A stretch of DNA of 64,000 nucleotides from Thiodiazotropha sp040506705 (GTDB lineage Bacteria; Pseudomonadota; Gammaproteobacteria; Chromatiales; Chromatiaceae): assembly GCA_040506705.1 (NCBI GenBank), contig JBEVWG010000010.1, positions 36,576 through 100,575 on the forward strand, in the 5' to 3' direction. The notes under the pieces are model-generated. The model searched no databases. It was not told the DNA's origin and was given only the letters and a program-made list of their open reading frames with translations. Below, piece by piece: positions 34,636 to 43,135 of the stretch. Both the position numbers and the translations under genes were made by a program. Numbering within the stretch: the stretch's first letter is position 1; each line of letters starts with the position of its first letter.

Positions 34636-36003
34636 TTAAATCGAAGCTGCCTGATCCCTGGCGTTGCCGATATAGCTCATCGGGGTGAGACGCTTGAGAG
34701 AATCCTTTGCTGTTTCAGGTATGTCGAGGCCATCCACAAAGGTCTGTAACTCTTCAGGGGTGATTCTTTGCCCCCGGGTCAGCTCTTTGAGCTTCTCATA
34801 GGGCTTTTCGATGCCGTAACGACGCATCACAGTCTGGATGGGTTCAGCAAGTACTTCCCAGTTCTCATCCAGGTCATTCAGCATGGCATCGCCGTTGGCT
34901 TCCAGCTTGCTTAGCCCTTTGAGTAGCGATTGCAGGGCTATGCTGGTATGGGCAAATCCTACACCGAGATTTCTGAGTACGGTGGAATCGGTCAGGTCAC
35001 GCTGCCAGCGGGAGATGGGCAGCTTTTCTGAAAGATGCCCGAGTATGGCGTTGGCAATGCCCAGGTTGCCTTCTGCATTTTCAAAATCAATGGGATTGAC
35101 CTTGTGTGGCATTGTGGAGGAACCGACTTCTCCGGCTACGGTTTTCTGCTTGAAATAGCCTACTGAGATGTAACTCCATACATCACGGCAAAAATCGATG
35201 AGGATGGTGTTAAAACGTGACAGCGCATGGAACAGCTCGGCAATATAGTCGTGAGGCTCTATCTGGATGGTATAGGGGTTCCAGTTGATCCCCAGACTCT
35301 CGACAAACTGCTGGGCGAATTCGGGCCAGTTAATTTCCGGGTAGGCCGAGATGTGAGCATTGTAGTTTCCTACTGCGCCGTTGATCTTGCCCAGGAGATT
35401 AACTGCTGCGATCTGATCCCGCTGGCGTTGCAGACGATAGACAACATTGGCCACCTCTTTACCCATGGTGCTGGGGGATGCGGGCTGTCCATGCGTTCGA
35501 CTGAGCAGCGGTTGATCTGCCAGTTGTTGGGCCAGCGCTTTGGTTCTTTCGATTACTTCATCGATCTGTGGCAGCAGCACCTGACCGCGCCCCTCTCTCA
35601 GCATCAAGGCGTGGGAGAGGTTATTGATATCTTCCGAGGTGCAGGCAAAATGGATGAATTCACTGATGCTCTCAAGCTCTTCATTGCCTGCAATCTTCTC
35701 TTTGAGGAAATACTCGACCGCTTTTACATCGTGATTGGTGGTGCGCTCGATGTTCTTTACCCGCTGGGCATCTTCTTCACTGAAATTTTCGACAATGCCG
35801 CTGAGAATATTATTGGCATGTTCGCTCAGAGTGGGAATCTCGAGTATGTCATTGTGGCCGGCAAGTGCCTGTAACCAGCGAATTTCTACATTCACCCGAT
35901 GGCGAATGAGCCCGAATTCACTGAAAATTGGCCGCAGGTCATCTGTCTTGTTGCCATAACGACCATCGATTGGAGAAACCGCTGTAAGGGAGGAGAGTTG
36001 CAT
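34636..36003 (-). CDS. purB: Adenylosuccinate lyase
   Basis: The 455-residue protein matches the long PurB type of gammaproteobacteria: MQLSSLTAVSPIDGRYGNKT at the start, the TSEDINNLSHAL region (about 122), the catalytic TRTHGQPASPSTMGKE (about 169) and the flexible signature loop GEVGSSTMPHKVNPIDFEN (about 291). It makes AMP from adenylosuccinate and AICAR from SAICAR in purine synthesis. hflD and mnmA, its usual neighbours, are found 3 kb away on the same strand, separated by acnA. Confidence 0.97.
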   Translation of the reverse strand: MQLSSLTAVSPIDGRYGNKTDDLRPIFSEFGLIRHRVNVEIRWLQALAGHNDILEIPTLSEHANNILSGIVENFSEEDAQRVKNIERTTNHDVKAVEYFLKEKIAGNEELESISEFIHFACTSEDINNLSHALMLREGRGQVLLPQIDEVIERTKALAQQLADQPLLSRTHGQPASPSTMGKEVANVVYRLQRQRDQIAAVNLLGKINGAVGNYNAHISAYPEINWPEFAQQFVESLGINWNPYTIQIEPHDYIAELFHALSRFNTILIDFCRDVWSYISVGYFKQKTVAGEVGSSTMPHKVNPIDFENAEGNLGIANAILGHLSEKLPISRWQRDLTDSTVLRNLGVGFAHTSIALQSLLKGLSKLEANGDAMLNDLDENWEVLAEPIQTVMRRYGIEKPYEKLKELTRGQRITPEELQTFVDGLDIPETAKDSLKRLTPMSYIGNARDQAASI

Positions 36004-36107
36004 ATTATCTATTTCCGCAGAAATTCTGAAAGGCGGGGATTATACCTGCTGAGAAGATGGGGGTTAAGCCGGGAGTGGCAATTAAAGTATTTTTAGCAAG
36101 TCATAGA

Positions 36108-36212
36108 CCGACGTATGGCTGTCAGAACGCTCCTTTTCTGAGCTGTGGATCTTCGTAATAGCAAGCTATTACAAAGATCCACGCCAAGAAAAGGCCCATT
36201 TTGAACGGCAAT
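36108..36212. repeat. Long intergenic hairpin between purB and acnA
   Basis: GTGGATCTTCGTAATAGC (36145-36162) pairs with GCTATTACAAAGATCCAC (36165-36182), 18 bases with one mismatch. Flanks include CTTTTCTGAG and CAAGAAAAGG which extend the fold imperfectly. No T-run follows, so it is more likely an interspersed palindrome than a terminator. Its far end shares AAAATGGGCC with a palindrome at 62330-62420. Confidence 0.55.
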
Positions 36213-38903
36213 CTATTCGGCTTTGACTTCCTCAGCGGTTTCCGCAGCTGACTGATTCACCATATTGCGCAGTACGTAGTGCAGTATGCCGCCGTGTTTG
36301 AAGTAATCGACCTCATTTGGCGTATCGATACGCACAGTGACTTTAAAGCTGCGCTCTGTGCCATCCTCAGCTATCGCAGTAACTGTGATTTTATGCCCGG
36401 TTTTATCGCCAGGGTTGGGGATGTTGAATCGCTCTTCACCAGTCAACTCCAGGGTTTCTGCACTCTCACCCGCCAGAAATTGCAGTGGGAGTATGCCCAT
36501 GCAAACAAGGTTGGTGCGATGAATCCGTTCGTAGCTTTCAGCAATAACAGCGCGCACCCCTTGTAACGCGGGACCTTTGGCTGCCCAGTCACGGGATGAG
36601 CCAGAGCCATACTCCTTGCCGGCGATTATGATTGCTGGGAGAGACTCCTCTTTGTAGCGCATGGCGGCGTCGTAGATGCTCATCTCGTCACCGCTAGGGA
36701 GATGTCTGGTGACACCACCTTCACTGCCGGGAAGCAGTTTATTACGTAAGCGTATATTGGCGAATGTGCCACGCATCATCACCTCATGATTGCCTCTACG
36801 GGAACCATATGAGTTGAAGTCGACAGGTTTTACGCCCTGTTCTGTGAGATAGAGTCCTGCCGGGCTATCCTCCTTGATTGCACCGGCTGGCGAGATGTGG
36901 TCTGTGGTTACCGAATCCCCCAGCCAAGCCAGGCAACGTGCCTCCTCGATGTTGGTCACCGGAGCGGGCTCTAGTTCCATATCCACGAAGTAAGGTGGGT
37001 GCTGAATATAGGTTGAGTCGGGATCCCACTCGAATTGACTGCCACTAGAGGCTTCCAGAGAGCGCCAGCGTTCATCCCCATCAAACAGAGAGGCGTAACT
37101 GGCTATAAAGCCCTCCCGTGTCAGGTTTTCAGCGATACAATCTGCAATCTCTTTACTGCTCGGCCAGATATCCTTGAGGAAAACTGATTTGCCTTCTTTG
37201 CTGGTGCCCAAAGGTTCGTTATAGAGGTCAATATTCATGGTGCCGGCAATCGCATAAGCAACCACCAGTGGTGGAGATGCCAGGTAGTTCATTCTGACTT
37301 CAGCATGTACCCGGCCCTCAAAGTTACGGTTTCCGGAGAGCACAGAGGTTACGGTCAGGTCACCATCACTGATCGCTTCGGATACTTCAGTGGGTAGGGG
37401 GCCTGAGTTACCGATACAGGTAGTACAGCCATAACCGACCAGGTCGAATCCCAAAGTCTCCAGGGGTTTATCAAGTTCTGCCTGCTGTAGATACTGCATT
37501 ACCACACGGGAGCCAGGGCCCAGTGAGGTTTTTACCCAGGGCTTAACCGTTAAACCGAGATCTACGGCTCTCTTTGCCAGCAGACCGGCCCCCATCATTA
37601 CTGCAGGATTGGAGGTGTTGGTACAGGAGGTGATGGCGGCGATCACAACCGCACCATCAGTGATTTCTGTTGAAGCACCGTCGATATTGGTGGCAACTGT
37701 TTGGCTCTCCCCGCCATTGAAGACCTTGACCGCCTCGATAAATTGCGACTTGGCTTCTTTTAGAAGCACCAGATCCTGGGGACGTTTAGGGCCAGCGAGA
37801 CTCGGCTCAACGGCAGAGAGATCGATCTCCAGGGTTTCACTGTAAGTTGCTTCCGCTGTCTTGGCTGTATGGTAGATGCCCTGTTTCTTGGCATAGGCCT
37901 CAACCAGTGCGATCTGATCTTCGCTGCGATTGGTCAGACGCAGATAATTGAGGGTCTCTTTGTCGATCGGGAAGAGGCCACAGGTAGCACCGTATTCAGG
38001 GGCCATATTGGCGATGGTTGATCGATCGCCCATCGGCATGGAAGCGATTGCAGGACCATAGAATTCAACAAACTTACCCACCACGCCGTGTTCACGCAGA
38101 CGTTCAACAATGGTCAGAACCAGATCCGTCGCCAGGCAGCCTTCAGGTAGTTTACCGACCAGCTTGACGCCGACAACCTTGGGGATCAGCATTGAGACAG
38201 GTTGACCCAACATCGAGGCTTCAGCTTCGATACCGCCAACACCCCAGCCCAGGACGCCGATACCATTCACCATGGTGGTGTGGGAGTCTGTGCCTACCAG
38301 GGTGTCGGGAAAAGCCTGTAACTTGCCGTCACGCTCTTCCGCTGATATCACCCTGGCCAGGTATTCCAGGTTCACCTGGTGTACGATTCCGGTGTCGGGT
38401 GGAACAACCTTCAGATTGGAAAAACCGCCCTGACCCCATTTCAGGAACTGATATCGCTCCCGGTTGCGCTGAAACTCCAGTTTCGCATTGAGTTCAAATG
38501 CACTCTCATCCCCATAGTGGTCTACTTGTACGGAATGATCGATAACCAGTTCAGCGGGCTGAAGTGGGTTGATATCCGCAGCATTGCCGCCAAGCTCGAC
38601 AACGGCATCGCGCATTGCTGCAAGGTCGACTACAGCCGGTACCCCTGTGAAATCCTGCATCAGAACCCGTGAGGGTCGGTATTGAATCTCTTTGCTGGGT
38701 TCAGCATTAGGATCCCAGTTTGCAACTGCTTTGATATCATCTGCAGTAACAGTGACATTGTCCTCATGGCGAAGCAGGTTTTCCAAAAGGATGCGTATGG
38801 AAAAGGGTAGGCGGTCTGTGTTTTCAAGGGCATCCAGTCTGAAAATCTGGTAGGTGGTTCCATTCACCTTTATCTCACTTTCTGCACCAAAGCTACTTAT
38901 CAT
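36213..38903 (-). CDS. acnA: Aconitate hydratase A
   Basis: The 896-residue protein has the AcnA/IRP1-type layout: RPSRVLMQDFTGVPAVVDLA (about 82), SLIVGTDSHTTMVNG-like DTLVGTDSHTTMVNG (about 201), the first cluster cysteine in AAITSCTNTSNPAVM (about 430) and the other two in YGCTTCIGNSGPL (about 496), and the swivel domain with GKEYGSGSSRDWAAKG (about 765). It isomerises citrate and isocitrate using a [4Fe-4S] cluster. The AcnA type is often stress- or iron-responsive. It sits between hflD and purB, which is not the usual place. Confidence 0.97.
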   Translation of the reverse strand: MISSFGAESEIKVNGTTYQIFRLDALENTDRLPFSIRILLENLLRHEDNVTVTADDIKAVANWDPNAEPSKEIQYRPSRVLMQDFTGVPAVVDLAAMRDAVVELGGNAADINPLQPAELVIDHSVQVDHYGDESAFELNAKLEFQRNRERYQFLKWGQGGFSNLKVVPPDTGIVHQVNLEYLARVISAEERDGKLQAFPDTLVGTDSHTTMVNGIGVLGWGVGGIEAEASMLGQPVSMLIPKVVGVKLVGKLPEGCLATDLVLTIVERLREHGVVGKFVEFYGPAIASMPMGDRSTIANMAPEYGATCGLFPIDKETLNYLRLTNRSEDQIALVEAYAKKQGIYHTAKTAEATYSETLEIDLSAVEPSLAGPKRPQDLVLLKEAKSQFIEAVKVFNGGESQTVATNIDGASTEITDGAVVIAAITSCTNTSNPAVMMGAGLLAKRAVDLGLTVKPWVKTSLGPGSRVVMQYLQQAELDKPLETLGFDLVGYGCTTCIGNSGPLPTEVSEAISDGDLTVTSVLSGNRNFEGRVHAEVRMNYLASPPLVVAYAIAGTMNIDLYNEPLGTSKEGKSVFLKDIWPSSKEIADCIAENLTREGFIASYASLFDGDERWRSLEASSGSQFEWDPDSTYIQHPPYFVDMELEPAPVTNIEEARCLAWLGDSVTTDHISPAGAIKEDSPAGLYLTEQGVKPVDFNSYGSRRGNHEVMMRGTFANIRLRNKLLPGSEGGVTRHLPSGDEMSIYDAAMRYKEESLPAIIIAGKEYGSGSSRDWAAKGPALQGVRAVIAESYERIHRTNLVCMGILPLQFLAGESAETLELTGEERFNIPNPGDKTGHKITVTAIAEDGTERSFKVTVRIDTPNEVDYFKHGGILHYVLRNMVNQSAAETAEEVKAE

Positions 38904-39116
38904 TTGGATCTCCTAAAGCTATAAAAACAGTTTATAACTGCTTGTTATTTTTTGTTGTTTATCTATTTTATATTATGGTTCAAGGGGTATTGGGCTGTTA
39001 TTCGCTATTTTTACCCCATTGACCACTAGCAATATAGAAGCTAACCAAAAGATTGCTACAGGGACTACTGTTTCAGGCCCGATATTGAAACTGCAAATAG
39101 CCTGAGTATCCCTTTG

Positions 39117-39737
39117 TTAAAGCCTATCCAACAAGGCTTTACAACTTTCGATGTAATTTTTTCGACTAAACAACAGTTGTCTACGGCGTCCTCCAGTCTG
39201 ACGCCAGAGCATCGCAGCTCTGATACCAGATAGTAACAGAGCGCGTATTCGGTTCACATTGTCGCTGTTCTGCAAAAAGACAGTTTCACCGCTGACCATA
39301 ATTCTTGGTTTTAATGTGCTTACATTTTCAGCATAGAGATCAGCTAAAGCGCCAAGGATATTGCTGTGGGTAGAGGGGAAATGAGCCAATCGTGCAGCGG
39401 TATTCATGATACCGCTTCTGATTATTTCCAATCTCTCCTGGTGGTGGCTCAGTTTTCGTTCCAGTTGAATCAGGCTAAGAATATATCGGGTCAATTCATC
39501 ATCCCGAGCCTGGCTTCCACTAAGCTGTTTATGTGCCTGACGCAACCCAGGTGCAATGGCCTCGAGGCCACCATAGACATCGACTACACTCTCGGCATCC
39601 AGTTGGAAGAGGCTATTAATGCTGGGTGAAATCGTATCGGTGCTGGCCAAACCCTTGCGGGCTACCTGCTGCACCAGAGTAGCTGCTTGATATATACCTG
39701 ATAAAGCAATCGTACGATCACTATCCTGATACTTCAT
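39117..39737 (-). CDS. hflD: HflD, lysogenization regulator homologue
   Basis: The 206-residue helical protein begins DRTIALSGIYQAATLVQQVA and has SINSLFQLDAESVVDVYGGL and LIQLERKLSHHQERLEIIRS, the HflD/YcfC pattern. In E. coli it binds CII of phage lambda and associates with the membrane; its core role is unclear. It follows mnmA by about 100 bases on the same strand, the classic order mnmA-hflD-purB, here interrupted by acnA. Confidence 0.9.
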   Translation of the reverse strand: MKYQDSDRTIALSGIYQAATLVQQVARKGLASTDTISPSINSLFQLDAESVVDVYGGLEAIAPGLRQAHKQLSGSQARDDELTRYILSLIQLERKLSHHQERLEIIRSGIMNTAARLAHFPSTHSNILGALADLYAENVSTLKPRIMVSGETVFLQNSDNVNRIRALLLSGIRAAMLWRQTGGRRRQLLFSRKNYIESCKALLDRL

Positions 39738-39839
39738 ACTGTTCCTGAGCTGAGATTCTTGCGATTCGACATACTATCATACAGCTCGATTGCCCCCCAT
39801 CAGTCTATAGCAGATACTTAGTCGCCGGGTTAATAGTAA

Positions 39840-40952
39840 TTAGGCCTGGTTGTAGGGCGGGGCATCCGTTGATTCAATGATGCCACCTCCCAAACACTCT
39901 TGCTCTCGATATAACACCAAAGACTGTCCCGGTGTGGCTGCTCGTTGCGGCGTCTCAAAGATCACCTGGCAACAATCCTTATCGAGTGGCTGAACCCGGC
40001 ACTCCTGTAAAGTTTGGCGGTGACGAATTCGGGCAAGGCAGCTGAATGGCTCCGTCGGCCCCTGGCCACTTACCCAGTGGAGCTGTTTGCAGACCATCTC
40101 GCTACACATCAAAAGGGGGTGTTGGTGGCCCTGTACAGCAACCAGAACATTTCGATCAAGATCTTTTGCCGCTACAAACCATGGGGCCTCATCTGCACCC
40201 TTACGCCCACCAATGCCCAGTCCCTGCCGCTGTCCGAGGGTGTAGTACATCAAGCCCTGATGCTGGCCTATGGTGTTCCCCTGAGAATCCTCTATCTCGC
40301 CAGGCTTGGCCGGTAGAAATCGTTGCAGAAACTCCCGGAACTTTCGTTCGCCTATGAAACAGATTCCTGTACTGTCTTTCTTCTTATGATTGGGGAAACC
40401 TGCCTCTTGAGCCATTGACCTGACCTGTTGTTTATTTAAATCCCCGAGAGGAAACAGGCTATGAGAGAGCGCCTTCTGGCCCAGCATGTAGAGGAAGTAG
40501 GTCTGGTCTTTGCCTTCATCCTGGGCTCGAATCAAGCGATAGAGCTGTTCATCATGCGCTAGTGCGGCGTAGTGGCCCGTAGCGATAGCCGCGGCACTCA
40601 ATTGATCAGTGGCGTAGTCGAGAAAGGCTTTGAACTTAATCTCCCGGTTGCATAAAACATCCGGGTTGGGTGTTCGGCCAGCTTTGTACTCATCCAGAAA
40701 ATAGGCAAATACCCGATCCCAGTATTCGGTGGCAAAGTTGATTGTGTGAAGCGGGATATCCAACCTGTCCGCTACGGCCTGGGCATCTGCAAGGTCAATT
40801 GCAGCAGAGCAGTACGCTTCATCGTCATCCTCTTCCCAGTTCTTCATGAACAGGCCCTCTACAGCATAGCCTTGCTGTTTGAGCAGCAAGGCGGCGACAG
40901 AAGAGTCGACCCCTCCGGATAGACCAACAATGACTTTACTGTTTTCTGGCAT
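39840..40952 (-). CDS. mnmA: tRNA-specific 2-thiouridylase MnmA
   Basis: The 370-residue protein has the PP-loop VIVGLSGGVDSSVAALLLKQ (about 7-26), FMKNWEEDDDE (about 36), the catalytic Cys in PNPDVLCNREIKF (about 100) and the second in KDSTGICFIGERKF (about 198), with the DxxKDQTYFLY substrate motif as EGKDQTYFLYML. It thiolates U34 of tRNAs for Lys, Glu and Gln. Its start overlaps the rluE stop by 17 bases. Confidence 0.95.
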   Translation of the reverse strand: MPENSKVIVGLSGGVDSSVAALLLKQQGYAVEGLFMKNWEEDDDEAYCSAAIDLADAQAVADRLDIPLHTINFATEYWDRVFAYFLDEYKAGRTPNPDVLCNREIKFKAFLDYATDQLSAAAIATGHYAALAHDEQLYRLIRAQDEGKDQTYFLYMLGQKALSHSLFPLGDLNKQQVRSMAQEAGFPNHKKKDSTGICFIGERKFREFLQRFLPAKPGEIEDSQGNTIGQHQGLMYYTLGQRQGLGIGGRKGADEAPWFVAAKDLDRNVLVAVQGHQHPLLMCSEMVCKQLHWVSGQGPTEPFSCLARIRHRQTLQECRVQPLDKDCCQVIFETPQRAATPGQSLVLYREQECLGGGIIESTDAPPYNQA

Positions 40953-41523
40953 GTCGAAATTTTTCTCTATCTGCTTTTTCCCGGCTTGGTTTAGAATCCA
41001 GAGTCAGCCATTCACCCGGTTGTAGTTGTTTTAGTCGCCATTGGCCAACCGCAACACGGACAAGTCTCAATGTTGGGTGGCCAACAGATGCTGTCATACG
41101 TCGAAGCTGTCGATTTCGACCCTCCTGTAACTGAATTTCAAGCCATTGTGTGGGGATTTTGGCCCTGAAACGTACAGGTGGGTCTCTAGGCCAGAGTGCA
41201 GGTTCTGCTATTTTCCTGACTTTGGCAGGCAGGGTGGGGCCATCTTTTAAATCCACTCCCTGCCTCAATTGCTCAATACTCTGGTCACTGGGAGTACCTT
41301 CGACTTGAGCCCAGTAGGTTTTCCAGGATTTCTTAGCGGGATGTGAGATTCTGTGTTGAAGCTTTCCATCATCGGTCAAGATCACCAGACCTTCACTGTC
41401 ACGATCCAAACGTCCGGCCGCATAGACCCCTCTGGTGGTGATATAGTCCGCCAGGGTAGGGCGTCCCTGACCATCTGTAAACTGGGTCAAGACACCAAAA
41501 GGTTTATTGAATAGGATCAACAT
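40936..41523 (-). CDS. rluE: 23S rRNA pseudouridine synthase RluE-type
   Basis: The 195-residue protein lacks an S4 domain and begins directly with LILFNKPFGVLTQFTD. The catalytic motif AAGRLDRDSEGLVILTDDG contains the essential Asp (about residue 39), and the RsuA-family motif EGRNRQLRRMTASVGHPTLR (about 135) follows. RluE modifies U2457 of 23S rRNA in E. coli; related RluB/F types are longer, so RluE is the best fit. The basic tail (REKADREKFRHARKQ) runs into the mnmA start. Confidence 0.85.
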   Translation of the reverse strand: MLILFNKPFGVLTQFTDGQGRPTLADYITTRGVYAAGRLDRDSEGLVILTDDGKLQHRISHPAKKSWKTYWAQVEGTPSDQSIEQLRQGVDLKDGPTLPAKVRKIAEPALWPRDPPVRFRAKIPTQWLEIQLQEGRNRQLRRMTASVGHPTLRLVRVAVGQWRLKQLQPGEWLTLDSKPSREKADREKFRHARKQ

Positions 41524-41631
41524 GCAGGATTAATCTAAAGAATTTCGAAAGGCCTTACTGAATTAGAGTGTAATAGTATCGGCAGAGGGCTGATCTGGAA
41601 ACAGCCAGATGGTATTTTACTGGATAGGGCA

Positions 41632-41664
41632 TAAAAAAGCCGGTATGGTTGAACCAGACCGGCT
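41632..41664 (-). terminator. Rho-independent terminator of the cold-shock gene
   Basis: On the minus strand AGCCGGT and TGGTT pair with AACCA and ACCGGCT (41638-41664), followed by six T. It lies about 35 bases after the csp stop. Confidence 0.85.
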
Positions 41665-41699
41665 GATTAAATATTACGAGAGTTGATTTTTATTTAGAT

Positions 41700-41918
41700 T
41701 CACTCACCACTCGCAGCAACTTTTTGAATATTGGTTGCGTGTAGACCTTTTGGACCCTGACTTATCTCAAATTGGACCCTTTGGCCCTCTTTCAGTGTCT
41801 TATATCCATCCATTTCAATTGATGAAAAATGGACAAAAACATCCTGATCTCCATCTTCTGGGGTTACAAAACCGTAGCCCTTGGCGTTGTTAAACCACTT
41901 TACGACTCCAGTCGCCAT
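41700..41918 (-). CDS. Cold-shock domain protein
   Basis: The 72-residue protein has both RNA-binding motifs, KGYGFVTP (RNP1) and DVFVHFSSI (RNP2), in the order of CspA-family proteins. GAGGAG lies before the ATG. CspA-type proteins melt RNA structure. The more acidic DGYKTLKEGQRVQFEISQGP part resembles CspD/CspE. The long AT-rich leader upstream is in keeping with post-transcriptional control of csp genes. Confidence 0.93.
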   Translation of the reverse strand: MATGVVKWFNNAKGYGFVTPEDGDQDVFVHFSSIEMDGYKTLKEGQRVQFEISQGPKGLHATNIQKVAASGE

Positions 41919-42791
41919 AGCTATTACTCCTCACTATATACGATAGCTCAGGATGGTGGAACGTTTGTTGGGGGAGCTTACAAGTGGCTTGTAGAAGAAT
42001 GTGACAAGGATCTGATGAACCCGTTTTATGAGATTGTATATCTCAAACTGTAGGGTCTATCTGTTCACGTCACTCACCGTCCGCAAGTCAACTTATAACG
42101 CAACACACAACGTTGTTATGATTAGCAGAGAGGCGTGAAACAACTCTGTCCACCAGCCTTAGCACCAGCCTTTAGTTAAATGCTCAGGCCGTCAAATCAA
42201 CGGCAAAAAAATCAGTGTTTTGATCCTCTAAACGGAACCATTCTCAACACTGTATGAGGAAGTATAGTGTGCATTACTAAAGGGTCAACAAATATCTGAC
42301 TTTTAACTATAATTTGGATATTTTATAGGTAATTTCCCTAACCTTTTTAGCGTCAATATTATGACTTACCCTATATCATAATATTACTGAAATCTTCTCG
42401 AGGAGTTAAAATCCTTCAGGTATTGTCGTAAATATCGTTCACCTCTCCACCAGCTTGGCGGTTAAGTCGCAGAAATCAGCTGAGCCTGAAAGCCTCTCTC
42501 TTGGTAGAGCTAGAAATCCTTTGCAACTCAATCATCAGAATAGGGGCTATGCATGGATGTATATCGGTTTGTAAATGAGATCTGTGTATATTAGAGAGGA
42601 GCTTTTTTAGTTACAGAGTGTCAATGAGGAGTGAACTGGCTTGATATTTAGGGATATACCCTCCATATACAATAGTATTATTGCTTTATTCGTCACTAAC
42701 AGGTTAATTAGGATAGTGTTACCAGGAATTGGTATTAATCCTTAAAAAAATCAACTTTTCAGGTCAGGCAGGCCTGCTAGAATCACCCAGT
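41919..42791. promoter_or_regulatory. Long divergent upstream region of csp and clpS
   Basis: These 873 bases are AT-rich with no gene I can support. The part nearest csp probably holds its long leader. On the clpS side a TTGATA (42641-42646) with CATATA 17 bases on is a possible promoter. An AAGGGTTAATAAT-like perfect consensus was not found, so these are weak proposals. Confidence 0.35.
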
Positions 42792-43112
42792 ATGAGCGAT
42801 AGAGAACAAACATCACACGACGATGGTCTAGCATTAGAGGAGGCTGCTCCCAAATTAAAAAGGCCACCGCTATTTAAGGTTATTATTCTAAACGATGACT
42901 ATACTCCAATGGAATTTGTGGTTCAGGTTTTAGAGGCCTTCTTTAGTATGGACAGGGAGAAAGCCACTCGGGTGATGCTGCATGTACATACCCGAGGTGT
43001 AGGGGTCTGTGGTGTATTTACCAAAGACGTAGCCGAGACCAAGGTCTCTCAAGTTAACGACTACTCACGTAGTAACCAGCATCCGCTGATGTGCACTATG
43101 GAAGAGACCTAA
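42792..43112 (+). CDS. clpS: ATP-dependent Clp protease adaptor ClpS
   Basis: Start at 42792 (MSDREQTSHDDGLALEEAAP); the frame extends upstream but family members begin with such an acidic flexible tail. The 106-residue protein has PPLFKVIILNDDYTPMEFVV (about 28-47) with the N-end-rule pocket, AFFSMDREKATRVMLHVHTR and GVGVCGVFTKDVAETK. It delivers N-degron substrates to ClpAP. clpA follows 23 bases later. Confidence 0.97.
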   Translation: MSDREQTSHDDGLALEEAAPKLKRPPLFKVIILNDDYTPMEFVVQVLEAFFSMDREKATRVMLHVHTRGVGVCGVFTKDVAETKVSQVNDYSRSNQHPLMCTMEET

Positions 43113-43135
43113 GCGGTACGTATGGAGTATCCAAG

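Noticed and set aside
41829..42053. 74-residue plus-strand open frame opposite the cold-shock gene
   Set aside because: It overlaps the csp coding region and leader in antisense, without a start signal or known family.
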